This document shows positions 31,741 through 42,762 of a stretch of 64,000 nucleotides of DNA, one piece after another. The notes under the pieces were generated by a model. That model saw only the letters and a program-made list of their open reading frames with translations. It was not told the DNA's origin and did not search any database. Every line of letters starts with the position of its first letter. The stretch's first letter is position 1. Source of the DNA: Viola odorata (lineage: Eukaryota > Streptophyta > Magnoliopsida > Malpighiales > Violaceae); contig OY829540.1 in assembly GCA_963691705.1 (NCBI GenBank), forward strand, positions 44,800,158 through 44,864,157, written 5' to 3'. Made by a program: the position numbers and the translations under genes.

Positions 31741-31956
31741 TTCAAAGTTTAAAAGAGAAAATGTCTTCTACTCATAATAATTCTTATATAACTTCCTTAA
31801 TAATTTTTTCTATTTAAAATAAAAAAATAAAAGGGGAAAAATGAAAACTTTTAATTAAATTTAAAAGATAAAATGAGGTATTTTAATTAAGTTTTGGAGG
31901 AAAAAATAAAGATAAGAAGTTAAGTTTATAAAGAAAAAAAGAAATTGCAAGCCTGG

Positions 31957-32010
31957 GGATTTGAACCTCTCCCATTTAAGGTAATGGGTAAAAGTTTAGC
32001 CATTAAACCA
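31957..32010 (-). other. tRNA-like Pol III box A and box B pair
   Basis: On the minus strand TGGTTTAATGG (32010-32000) fits box A and GGTTCAAATCC (31967-31957) fits box B, 43 bases apart as in a tRNA gene. The T-stem pairs only partly and no clean acceptor stem is seen, so this is a tRNA or SINE remnant at best. Confidence 0.3.
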
Positions 32011-32069
32011 AATTTATACTTTAATATTAATGTGCATATATATATAAATAAATATATATAAATAAAAAC

Positions 32070-32254
32070 CGGTTCTACCGGTTTTACGGTTCGGTTCGGA
32101 TTTTTCAGCCTAGGAGAACCGGACCGAACCGGTTTGGTCCGGTCCGGTCCGGTTCGGTTCAATTTTTCAAAAAAAAAAAAAAACCGGACCGAACCGGACC
32201 AAACCGGCGGTTCCGGTTCGGTTCCCGGTTCGAGCCGGTTTTTGTTCACCCCTA
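32070..32254. repeat. Right subterminal CCGGTT/GGTCCGG repeats of the hAT element
   Basis: Dense runs of GGACCGAACCGG and CCGGTTCGGTTC words in both orientations, as at the left end. Confidence 0.55.
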
Positions 32255-32262
32255 GTAATTAG
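32255..32262. repeat. hAT target site duplication, right copy
   Basis: GTAATTAG, identical to 26187-26194. Confidence 0.9.
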
Positions 32263-33186
32263 AGCCTTCGAAGGAGATGTCGATCCCATGTCTCTATCGT
32301 CTACCTTACAAGACACGAGCTTGGCTTTACAATTCGTTTAGAGACACCACGAGCGTGGTTACATCTAGATTTGAGATGACGATGTCTTGAAATTGATGGT
32401 GAGAGCTGGATGTTCTCCAGTGTTATGGCGGTGCATGGAACATTGCTGCTGCAGTTAAGGTTGATTGCCACATCAGTCGCTGAAGTCCCAATTGCTCCAG
32501 AGTAGGTTACGTTGTTTATATGCACTCCTGGTTTCTTTGGGCCATATTCAATAATTCAATGTTAGAAAATACTATTATTTTAGCTTTGAGATGTGTAGAC
32601 ACTACTAATTTTATGCTAATTATTGCCCACTATGTTTGCACACACTAACGCTATGTGGTCATCCAAAGATAGGACATTGATTAATTGCCGTTTTGGCTAA
32701 ACCACGTTTATTATAAGGTGATGCTTAATTCATAATTTTCTGGAGTATTTTTTACATGAAATAACTTTTTTCCCTTTCTATATTAAATAAATTTAATTAA
32801 CTAAAGTATAAATTGACCAATAAATATTAAAACATACTATATTAAAAAAATGACAATTTATAAATCACCTAGGAATGACCTTGTAACTTATATTACGTAT
32901 TTGTAAAGTAGTAGGTTACTTACCTGAGCAAAAGGAGCAAAATTATCACGGTAATGTTGATCGATAATTATTGAATTTTCTACTTTTTTAAAGAATAGAT
33001 TAGAGAAATGAACATTTTGGATACTTCCTCTTCCTTCCTGTTCAAAGTAAAAGTAAAATCTTCTTAATATAAATTTATATTTTAGAATTTTCTGATAAAT
33101 AGAAATATAAATAAGGAGATTCAACTAAAAAATATTAGTGATTTCAAACAAAATTGCTTATAGTAGGTAAAATATACAATATATTA

Positions 33187-33446
33187 CTCCCTCCGGTACA
33201 AATTAAACGTCGTTTTAGTATTTGCTTTTACTGTTTCGGCATGTATCTTAAAACGGCCGGCAGACTCACTATTTGAAATAATTTTGCCCCTAATTTTTTC
33301 TCGGAAATACGTTAAGGATTAACGTATGTTCGAAAAAAAGTACGGATTTTTTTGGGCTCAAATAGTGAGTCATCCGACCTCCTCAATATGCGTTCCCTAC
33401 TGAATATTGGGATGCGAGGAAGTCATTTAATTCGTGCCAGAGGGAG
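33187..33446. mobile_element. Stowaway MITE in a polygalacturonase intron
   Basis: 260 bases with inverted ends CTCCCTCCGGTAC...GTGCCAGAGGGAG flanked by TA on both sides (33185-33186 and 33447-33448), the Tc1/mariner target signature. It sits 21 bases into the intron after exon 8. Confidence 0.8.
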
Positions 33447-34388
33447 TAGTATGTGGTGTATATATACCTGCCATGTTTTGATTCGTGCACCATTGGTTGT
33501 TCCACTGAAGTTTGCTCGTGTCACAATTATAGTGTTAACGTCAACCACAGTTCCACCTCTCCCTAGGCTGCCAATGCTGCGCAGCTCCAATTTTTGTTAT
33601 AGTATTAATTATTATTATAATATTAAAAATCAAACTGAATTATAAAAATTAATCTCAGGTGCAATTATTGTTAGTGTTTATAAATACTATAAAATTCTTA
33701 GTAACTTGTACTAAATATTTAACGTTAAAACTTATAATAGCTTTATATAATTAATTTGTACTGATTTTTTCAAAGATACTAAGCACCATATGAGTTGAGA
33801 TTGATTTTTGAGTTAAATGTTGAATTTGTTTCTGTTTTTGTTGCTAAATCATTGTCTATTTTTTTTTTATAAAAGAAATGGGTTTTAGTTGACACTAAAA
33901 ATTTTAAAAACATCCCTCACCTTATACCATGACCAGGTCCACAAGCAATATCATGAATGGTAATACAGTGAGTAGAATCTCCAATGGAAATACAATCATC
34001 ACCTGCTTAAATCAAAGCAGATTTTGTTATAGCGCGGTAGTTTAGTCTCCTATCTGAAAATTTCGGGGTAAAAATTAGAAAAAAAACACATGAAAATATC
34101 GAAAAACTAGAGATGACCTGAAGCTATAGATGAGCTGCTGATGGTGACATCATCGCTTGCAGAAACGTGAATTCCATCAGTGTTGGGGCTATTCTCAGGA
34201 GAGTTCAAGTTTAGAAACTTGAGTTCTGCCCCCATGGACTCCCAACAGGCTGATATGAGTTTGTGGACTATTAATTATTTCGATATTTTGCACATGTAAG
34301 TTGTTACAATCTTGGAATCTAATAGCCTGCGCAATTAGTCATTACTGGGATTAAAATTGATAAAAATTGCTTAGAATATTTAAAATGC

Positions 34389-34500
34389 ACTCCCTCCGTC
34401 TTTTAATAATCGTCGTTATCCTATAGATTTTCTGATCCATCTTCTCTTGTCATTTTATCTTTTTCGAAGTATATATTTTGTGGAAATGACAAATTAACCC
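34389..34500. mobile_element. One-ended Stowaway-type fragment in an intron
   Basis: ACTCCCTCCGTCTTTTAATAA looks like a Stowaway terminus, but no matching inverted end was found before exon 5. Confidence 0.4.
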
Positions 34501-36047
34501 TTCTGTATCAACCCAATTTGATGATGGTGTAGAATTTTGAGTGGAAATTAAGAAAAAAATAAATAACGTGGAATAAAATAAGATCAAACATCATTGTTTT
34601 AGAAACAGAGGTTAGTAGCTAAGTATGAAGAAAAAAAATGCTACTTACTGTGGGCATGGAGACGAGGCATCCCTGTTGAAAATAATAAATAAACTTGTGT
34701 TAATTAATTACTTTTTTAATGTAGGAAACTAATTTAATTAGCAGTTAGGCATGAGTAATTAGTAATTACATCACCAGGATGGTATCTACAAGAGATATCC
34801 CACCACCCTTTTCCCCATCCATTAATCTTCCCACCCCCATCAACTGTAAGCCCTTCTATGCTTTGAAAATGTATCCATGTTGATGCTTCACTTTGCTTCC
34901 ATTCTTTTGGACCTCTTGGAGGTATAAGAGTTCCTTGTAGCTGCCACAAAACATGAAATAAAATTTATTCAGAGATGAAGGCATGCCCATTCCAGTAGGG
35001 TCAGCTGATCCCACTGAAATTCTGTTTTTTAAAATATATAAATTGATTTTATTTTATTTTAAATAATTTTAATAAAATTGACCCATTGAAAAATATAAAT
35101 TTAAACCAATTTTAGGAATTAAATTAAATTAATATACTAATTAATTAGATTACAAAAGTAAGAATATTTTGTATACTTAATAAAATATTTTGTTGGGTTG
35201 AATTCGAATATTATTTTTTTGGTCTGAAAATTCAAATATCACGTCTCATTAAAGACAATTAAGATTATTTTTTTTTTACTAATGGACATGACATGACCGT
35301 ATGCACAATTATTATAAACTAATGTTTTATTAAATTTGCTTGATGTAATTTTCTGATTAATCTAATAAAAAATCTGTCATTACGAAATTATCATAAAGCG
35401 TTGTATATTTAACTAAAGGTACTGATCTTACCATAAAACTGATGTTAGATTTGCAAGGACCGGTGAAATTTAGGGGTTGAAGGAAGAATGTCTTTTCTTT
35501 TGGTATGATCACCGACGGCGTCTCCGAAGAATTACACGCAGCAGCCCATGTCTTTAAAAATGACTACAAATTATACAAAATCCAACAAGTTTTTATATGA
35601 GGATGTAAATTGCTTGTAAATATTAGAATGTAAATATAATTAAATGGTACCTGAGAATTGTCGGTGACGTGAGAAGAAGCTCCATAATCTAGGACGTTAA
35701 ATGTCTTCCGAGCCATGACTTGAGCTTCAACAAAAACTAGCAAGATCCACACAGCAAGAGAATTTGCAAATTTACCCTGAAATTTGGCACAAACAATATT
35801 GAAACTGAAGGTAATAATAATTGCTCGTGCATTTAAAAAAAAGGTACAATTAGTTTGAAGATTTTTTTTTTTTTAGAATTAATCTAAATTCAATGTACCA
35901 AATGCACAAAAAAGGGTTGTTTTTTTTGTTGTTGTTTTTTTTGCTTAGATGAAGAATAGATGAGTTGGTTAATCCTTACCATTTTGGTTATTTAAGTAAT
36001 TAGCAAGAATGATTTTTGTGTGTGTTAAATGCAATTTTACGACCGAT

Positions 36048-36055
36048 CTATATAG
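36048..36055 (-). promoter_or_regulatory. TATA box of the polygalacturonase gene
   Basis: CTATATAG on the minus strand, 66 bases upstream of the ATG at 35982, which suits a leader of about 35 bases. Confidence 0.5.
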
Positions 36056-36084
36056 GCCTCCAAATCAAAGCTAGCTGTTGTATA

Positions 36085-36225
36085 ATTGTCAATTGTTATC
36101 TGTATGATCTGGAAAAAATGAGAAAGATCCATCACCATTCACCAGATAAGAATTGTTATCTGTATAGTTGTCAATTGTTATCTGTATGATCTGGAAAAAA
36201 TGAGAAAGATCCATCACCATCTGTA
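36085..36225. repeat. Short direct duplication upstream of the polygalacturonase gene
   Basis: A block of about 50 bases with TCTGTATGATCTGGAAAAAA and GATCCATCACCAT occurs twice, about 80 bases apart. Upstream, 36421-36446 is an (AT)n microsatellite. Nothing else is seen in 36226-36522. Confidence 0.7.
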
Positions 36226-36522
36226 TACTGGGAAAGTTCACGAAATTTGATTCTGTGCCAATTGGAGAAAAGATAAAATTCCATTTTTCCGAACTTGGAA
36301 GATTTTATTTTAAAATCTCTAAAACAGGAAAAACCAAACCTTGCAAGAATTTGTGTTAAATTTAATTCGTTCAATGTTAAGTTACAACTTAACTTTATTT
36401 ATTTTTTATAAACAGAATAAATAAATATATATATATATATATATAAAGAAAAAGAAAAAACAACAACAATATAAGATGCCAGCTGAGAAAATAACTAAAG
36501 CTTAGCCCCTTTAGCTTATTGA

Positions 36523-37872
36523 TGTTGGACCTTCGGCATATTTAATCTTATTTTGATGATTTAAGACATGCAAATTAATTATCATACTAATGCAATTTTA
36601 AGTTAAAGTGTTTATGTAGTTTGCGATCGAGACAATAAAAAAGCAACAAATCAATTATCGCAAGCTCAAGATCAAGTGTATGTTAAAGCATAAACATGTG
36701 AGTATGATTTTATCTAGCACTTGATTTATATTCAATATAGCACAACAAAAAGTGTCAAAAGGTTTTGCACGAAAACGAGTTTTGAAAAATAAGTTATTAT
36801 CAAAAGAGTGCTTAACGGCATGCTACTAAGAAATCCAAGGAAAATAAATTATCAGTTTTTCAAAATGCATAAAAATCAATTTTTGTGTCCAGTGCTTAGG
36901 GGCATGCCGCTAAGAGCAGACAAGAAATAGCGGCTAGTTTTTCAAAATGCATAAAAATCAGTTTTTGTGTCCAATGCTTAGGGGTATGCCGCTAAGGACT
37001 TAGGGGCATACCGCTAAGGACTTAGGGGCATGCCGCTAAGACTAGACAAAAAATAATGGCTAGTTTTTCAAAAGCAAAACGGCTAATTTTTTGCTCCAAC
37101 AGCCATAAACAGTCACCAAACCTCTTGACACTATAAATACTCATCTAAGATGAGTTATTACAAAACAAGAGAAAGCTTATACCGAGTTACGAATGCACAC
37201 AAACATTTACAAACTCACAAAATCAAGTCTTCAAGATGCAAGTGTTCTTATCGGTTTTCAATCATCTCTGCGTCATTCAAGTTGAGTTTGAATAAGCTCT
37301 CTTCTTGAGGTAATATTGTTCATTTATTGGTGCCTTTATCGAATCATACATTTATCATTTATACCCCAATTATTTGTTGCAATTTTATCAATTCACTTGT
37401 GAAGGTTTTAAAAGTGTATCAAACACTTTTGGGTCATGGGTAGAGTTCTTGTCCCGTAAAAGAATTAGGTTTCTTCAGTCCTTACCTGTAAAGAGGATTG
37501 TGTTAGGTTGTGGTTGAGCCCGTAAAAAAAAACATGTAAGGTTTATTGGTTGAGCCCGTAAAAATCAAGGTTGTAGTTGAGCCCGTAAAAACTACGGTGT
37601 AAGGTTTATTAGTTGCGCCCGCAAAAACTAAGGTGTAAGGTTGTGAGCTGATCCCATAAAAGCTCAAGTTAATAGCAAAGTGTTCATTGTTAGAAAATCC
37701 TAAGGGTGAGACTCTTAGGTAGTGGAATATAATTCAGATTGTAAATTGAAACTACTATAAATTATTGTGTCTTTGCTATTCTGCTTCGTCCTTGTGTGCA
37801 TAAATTTTTATTACTTATTCACCCTCCTCTAGGCCTCAATTATTGTTTTATCAATTGAGGCCGATCCTAACA
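36523..37872 (+). repeat. Solo LTR, about 1350 bp
   Basis: Starts TGTTGGACC and ends GATCCTAACA. A TATA box (TATAAATA) lies at 37132-37139 and A/T-rich leader follows. No PBS or internal region is attached. A clear 5-base target duplication was not found. The end wording recalls Copia-type LTRs, but the superfamily is not certain. Confidence 0.5.
37500..37670. repeat. Degenerate ~38-45-bp repeats in the solo LTR
   Basis: GTTGAGCCCGTAAAAA...GGTGTAAGGTTTATT recurs four to five times with changes. Confidence 0.6.
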
Positions 37873-38084
37873 AGATCAATCTTTCTACCTAGAAACGTCC
37901 GACAAGGAGTATGAAAAGAAACTTTAATCCAAGTGAATCCTTTACTAACTCTAAAATCTACAATGCTACATTCTTGTTCCCTTAAGCAGTGGTTAGTGGC
38001 TAATTAAACACTCGCAAGGCTCACCGCATTAAATTTTTCATCAAAGTTAAAGAGGAAGAGAGAGTGTGTGCCAGCCTGTCCGAA

Positions 38085-38325
38085 ATGTTTCCGTCAAAGA
38101 GCGTACCCAAGATGTCGGCCGACGGTGATGAGTCGCCGCCAGACTACATCGTCAAAGAATACAACTTTGTCCTTGTTGATCTGTCCTCTCCATCTCACCC
38201 AGGGTTCCCAATGCCACTCATCGATGTGAGCCTCTTTTCTAATCCAGGAGCTAAACAACAAACACAACAAGAAGAAGATGCACTTCTCAAACTAAGATCA
38301 ACCCTCACCATTGTAGGATGCTTCC
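38085..38325 (+). pseudogene. N-terminal exon of a 2-oxoglutarate/Fe(II)-dependent dioxygenase, truncated
   Basis: An ATG at 38085 (or 38112) opens a frame ending KLRSTLTIVGCFQ, the N-terminal DIOX_N pattern (PLIDVSLF, then ALLKLRSxLxxxGCFQ) that normally leads into the ...NHGI block. That block and the whole iron-binding double-stranded beta-helix are missing. A stop comes three codons later, and an LTR begins at 38381. It is therefore a gene fragment. Related plant enzymes oxidise specialised metabolites or hormones, but the substrate cannot be judged from this piece. Confidence 0.6.
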
Positions 38326-38380
38326 AGATTCTTTAATTAATTTTAATCTAATTATATTTTCTTTGTAGGAGAGGGCCCTA

Positions 38381-39229
38381 TGTGATACGATCCTAGGATC
38401 GCATCAAACCCTAGAGCGTATCTACGCCGAGAGATAAGTAGCCATGGAACCAAAGTACGCGAAGGAGTCGACTTAGGAGAAGACTTTGTATATAGGTAGA
38501 TAGAGTAAATATTGTATTTATTTTATTTAATTAATTAAGTTAGAGTTATAATAAACTTAGGAATTCTAGTCATAGTAGAATTAGAATTTGTAAGTTTATT
38601 AGTTTTAAAACACTTGTACTTTTTGCGCCTATGTAAAGGCAGTGTTTGTTAATAATAAATCAAGACCAGAGATTCCACAAATTCTATATACCAACTAATC
38701 TATTTCCTTTCGTCTACCTTCTTATTCTCTCGACTCACGGAGCAAGCCGCTTATCTTGTGTAACTTAACCGTGGTGTTATAGGGATAACGTGGGAGGTGC
38801 GATTAGGGTGTGACTCGCGTGGCATTTTATAGGGATAAGCGTGGAAGGTACGTGAGGAGTGTGACAGTTACCGAGCGTGGCACTTACGGAGATAAGTGTG
38901 GAAGGGCACAAGGGATTGTGAGATGATTCACAAGGCTGATCGTCTTAGCTAGCATTCACGGGGCTGAGTGTTGGTTGCTTGCGTTAGCGAGGCTGAGCGT
39001 TAAGTGTGTGGGCGGCTATGGGGCTAGGCGTTCATAGAGATTGTGGCTTGTCTCAAATGGATATTTGCCAACCATTAACCTCAACCAACCTGAAAGTGGA
39101 TTCCTTCAACTACCTATCAAAGACCAAGTGTAAGGTGGGATCTTACGATTATTCCGCATCCCGAACCTATAAAAGAACTAGATCGAGTCAGTTGGTTACG
39201 GGTGCCTATCTTAGGTATCTATGATCACA
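38381..39229 (+). repeat. LTR of a degraded chromovirus-type element, 849 bp
   Basis: Starts TGTGAT and ends ATCACA, perfect 6-base inverted ends. Directly after it TTGGTAGTGGAGTGC resembles a degenerate initiator-tRNA-Met primer site. Its middle (38760-39000) has imperfect repeats of GGATAAGCGTGGAAGG. Confidence 0.65.
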
Positions 39230-40950
39230 TCAGTTGGTAGTGGAGTGCAATGCGTTCAAGGTTCGGTCATATCCCAACTATCCTTTTAATTTCTATTTTG
39301 TTTTTTAATTCGAGTCTTAGTCGATTTAGAAGTTCTAAATCAAAGTCAAGTCTTGAGTCCTACTTGCAAACTGCGTTGGTTTGTTAGTGTTTGAGTCTGT
39401 TTTGTATTTTTGATTTATTTATTTAAGTCAAAAAAAGAGTCAAAAAAGGGTCACAAAAATAGTCCATAAAAAGAGTCACAAAAATAGTCCACCAAAGTGT
39501 CAGAGTCGAAATCATGTTTCAATACATAACAGTTATAGTCCGATTTCAGTTAAAAAGATTCCATTAGATAGCTGTGTCTGTTGGGCATCTAAATCAAAAA
39601 CAATTAAGTGATTCGGATATCAGAGTCAAAAGTTACACCCGAAGTCCCAAACTGTGTTCACCAAAAATAGATTTTATACACTCTAGTGTTTGAGTTGAAA
39701 AGGTGATTAAGATGACTAAGAGGATTTTGGAGGAGGAACAAAAGGAGTTACTGGACCTTGTGACGAACCTTAAATCAAGGTTAGAATGTATAGGAGAATG
39801 GCAGTAGGCATCCGAAGCCCATGTCAAGAGCTTAGAGGAGCAACTACGCGGTGGTGTGCCAATTCGGCACCATGTACAAGTAACAAGCGGATCTTCGAGC
39901 AGACCTTTACTTGGAGTTGAGAATCAAGAGAAAGTTGACAACCATGTCAACTTGATCAATCAAGAAGGCTTGGAGATGGAAGCGCTAAAGGGAGAGAGCG
40001 AAGCTGAAGAGCCAAACCTAGACGTGAACAACGCGAATCAAGGACTTCTAGTTCTAATCCGATTAGACTACAACTTGGAAGCAGTCGAGCTTAGCTAAGG
40101 AAAATATTTTCCATACACGATGTCTAAGCAAAGGAGAACTATGTTTGGTGGATATAGATGATGGTAGCCTTGCTAATTTTGCTAGTGATTTTCTTGTGTC
40201 GAAGCTAGGCTTACCACTTATTGAGAAACCGAATCCATACAAGATGCAATGGAAGACCAACGACGTTGAAATAGAAGTTACACATCATGTACTTGTGTCA
40301 TTTTCCATTGAGAGATTTGATTGTAGTGTGTATTGCGACGTAGTGCCTATGACGGAATGCCATATTCTTTGAGGGAGGCCGTGGCAACTTGATATGAACG
40401 CAATACACAATGAAGTGACCAACCGTTACGAGGTTGTCAAGGATGGGCGAAGGTATATCCTTGCGCCGTTAGCACCACTAGAAGTGCTAAGAGATCGAGA
40501 GAGACATGCAAATTCTTATGTTGACTTTGAAAAGGAAAAGCAAGTCGAAAACAACCCCTAAGAAAATAGCGAGCTTGGGTTAGAAAAAGAAGAGACGTAT
40601 CGTGAAGGAAGGGAGTCATTGTGAGAGCAAAATCCTAACTCTGATTTTATTATTATGTTTTCTCCTTGTACTTCTTGTTCTTCTTCTTCTTCTTATGAGC
40701 AAGATGTTGATATCATAGAGGAGGAAGATGGAGTTGAATCGCTTGGGAAGCGCAAGAGAGAAGATGAACCAAGAAGTTTGGCTAGTATAGAATACAAAGG
40801 ATTGTGTCTTCTCTTGATAAGGTCGGATTTGCTTGAGTATGTCAAAATACTTAGAGAGTATGATCCTTTGGATAATTACTCAATTAATACTCAAGGAAAT
40901 AAGGAGAGATCGTTGTCATTTTGGAATTATTTGAATAAAATTGAAGGGCG
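39230..40950 (+). pseudogene. Chromovirus-type gag/protease remnant, no RT
   Basis: 39710-40098 encodes broken, Glu-rich coiled pieces, probably gag spacer. 40145-40560 contains an aspartic-protease-like stretch: KLGLPLIEKPNPYKMQW, HHVLVSFSIERFDCSVYCDVVPM, then in frame across a stop GRPWQLDMNAIH. This order is typical of plant chromovirus proteases, but the catalytic DSG block is missing. 40655-40950 is a short frame with an acidic patch and a KRKRED stretch. No RT or integrase follows because the Athila-type LTR begins at 40953. Confidence 0.6.
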
Positions 40951-41212
40951 AGTGATGGCGTGTATTTTATGCATATTTTTCCCTCCATTCTTACCTTGAT
41001 TTATGGCATGATACTGCTAATTTGCCCTTGTTTCTATTTTTATTGCAGATCAAGGCCAAAAGGGAGAAATTTGTGAAAAGACATGCTTTCTAGGCACTTT
41101 CAGCAGAACTCAAGCTTGAAGACTAGCATCGGGACCAAGACACCACTTTCGCAATCGGGGCCTCGCCGTTTTTCCACTCATCGAGCCCTTGACGGACGAA
41201 GAGCGCAAACTC

Positions 41213-41428
41213 CACGTGTCTCCACTCTAAGGCTCCCACGTGTCCCATCTGATGCATTCTAGGGCATTCTAGAAGATTCCATAAGATTCCAGAACATTCC
41301 AGAATATTCTAGAACATTCCAGAATATTCCCTAAGATGCTGATCTCCTGCCCTCGACAATGTCATCGAGGCCTCGCCGTGGAATATATCATCGAGCCCTT
41401 GACAAACCTGAAGTACCAACTCCACGTG
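41213..41428 (+). promoter_or_regulatory. Three CACGTG G-boxes in the Athila LTR
   Basis: CCACGTGTC occurs at 41212-41220, 41236-41244 and 41422-41430, flanking the heat-shock array. CACGTGTC is a typical ABA-response/G-box core bound by bZIP and bHLH factors. Confidence 0.6.
41257..41329 (+). promoter_or_regulatory. Heat-shock-element array in the Athila LTR
   Basis: Fifteen 5-base units alternate TTC and GAA with exact 5-base spacing. Thirteen are exact and two are degenerate (GGG at 41262, TAA at 41282). The last nine (41287-41329) are a perfect run. Three units suffice for HSF trimer binding. Confidence 0.85.
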
Positions 41429-41577
41429 TCCTCCCTGACGCATGTCAGATGCTCTGCGTGGATCCCAAGGAATATTCCCTTTTTGCCTTGTTTGGATATC
41501 CCACTTGCAAGAGCATGCACTACTTGTGTTGTACTTCTCTTAGCTGGAATTTTGTCCCTTAGTGGGTGGTTAGGGCA

Positions 41578-41583
41578 TATATA
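41578..41583 (+). promoter_or_regulatory. TATA box of the Athila LTR
   Basis: TATATA in GGGCATATATACCCCC, about 250 bases downstream of the heat-shock array. Confidence 0.55.
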
Positions 41584-42762
41584 CCCCCTTATGTGCTAGG
41601 GTTTAGGGCACTTCTTCTTAGACATTTTACTCTAAAATTAATTCCAGCAACTTTCTTTTAGTTTATTAGTTTTGGGACTTGTTCCTCCCTCTTCTCTTCA
41701 TAGCCGCCGGCTCCAAGCTTTGTAACAAGCATCATTAATCAAGTTTTATCCTTTATACTCCCTCAATATTTTATTAAGTTCCTTTCATCTTTTATTTGTT
41801 TATCTCTTAACATGAGTGGCTAAAACCCACGTTTTTAGTAAAGGTGCTTGATGGGTTGCTTGGGTAGATTCGAGGCCTAAATGCTCTTAACATGTTCTCC
41901 TTGTTATATTTAGTTGCTTGTCATTTTAATTCCATTTTTGCTTAGGGTGATTCGAGGCCTGATCATATTTTAATCTTCCCTTTGTGATTATTGTCATACC
42001 TTGCAGTGATAGCTAGCGTGAGACTGTTGGGTAGGTGTAGACAACTAGATTGGTGTTCTCGGGTAGATCTGGGTCCATCCATCTAAGGCATGCAGTTGGT
42101 TAGGGTCTTGACGCGAGCCTGACAAGCCGAGTCATCGAGGCCTAGATGAGTCTTTCTTGTACTTCATCGATTCTCTGATATTCTGTCCGCTTTGTGCTAG
42201 TGACAAGCCAAAGTGTAAAGGCTGCCTTTTGACGACAAGATCACCTTATTAACAGTGAAAATGGGGGGTGGCTCCTTACGAAAGAAAATAGGGGGTTTAC
42301 ATGAAAACATGGCCCCTATAGCACATATGTAGCGTTAGAGCAGAAAATCTTTGCGCCGATGACAATCGAGCCCTCGACGCAACCCAAGAAAGCCCTTTAC
42401 TAAGTTCCCTTCTCCTTGATTTATTATCTTTGATTATTAACCTATTTATTTACTTTGAGTTTTATTTCACTTCTGATCTTTATTATTATTATTTGCTTTT
42501 TGAGACCTCGATTATCACTTTCAATAGTTAGAATTGTTAGCTCTGATCATTCTCTTGGTTAACCTGATTAACCTATAAACCCCCCCCCCCTTTGTTGTCT
42601 TGATTCTATGCATTTTTACCTCTGTCATACAATCGAGGGCTTGATCTCGTTTCTCTCAATCTCTGTGGTTCGACCCTGTTACCGCTTTATACAAATTAGT
42701 TTGTGCATCTAGGCCTCAAGAAATATATTATTTTTGACCCGTTTCGACGGCGAGTCAAATTT

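Larger units (their letters stand above)
26195..32254 (-). mobile_element. Near-intact hAT transposon, 6060 bp
   Basis: Terminal inverted repeats begin TAGGGGTGAACA on both sides (12 of 12 identical), then diverge into CCGGTT-rich subterminal DNA. A perfect 8-base duplication GTAATTAG flanks it. The transposase gene is on the minus strand. A tandem 257-bp repeat occupies 30170-31740. The right end lies 46 bases from the stop codon of the polygalacturonase gene. The exact duplication suggests a fairly recent insertion. Confidence 0.9.
32301..35982 (-). pseudogene. Polygalacturonase (GH28 pectinase), ten exons, one frameshift
   Basis: Exons on the minus strand: 35982-35980 (ATG only), 35776-35651, 35551-35432, 34940-34770, 34672-34649, 34327-34118, 34002-33921, 33576-33468, 33037-32924, 32534-32301. 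The spliced length is one base short of 398 codons, close to the usual ~390-410 residues. A signal peptide (ANSLAVWILLVFVEAQ) sends it to the cell wall, where it would hydrolyse pectin. The GH28 signature motifs are present: NTDG (exon 6), GDDC and GHGI (exon 7), RIKTW (exon 8). Exon 6 is 210 bases, but neighbouring phases require one more base (or two fewer). The shift lies between HISLLG and NSPENSPNTDG. It could be a real mutation or a sequence error. Confidence 0.85.
40953..42757 (+). repeat. 5' LTR of the Athila-type element, 1805 bp
   Basis: Starts TGATGGCGTG, ends GGCGAGTCA, five bases before the PBS. It shares layout with the minus LTR at 50730-52417 (TGATAGCATG start, ATTGCAGAT(C/G)...AGGCC block, TTCGACCCTG near the end), but the two are clearly diverged. 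It carries heat-shock-type sites, three G-boxes and a TATA box. Confidence 0.8.

Noticed and set aside
36523..37872. A 5-base target duplication for the solo LTR
   Set aside because: ATTGA on the left and AGATC on the right do not match, so no duplication is claimed.
42582..42592. C homopolymer in the Athila LTR
   Set aside because: Simple run, likely variable or error-prone, with no structural meaning.
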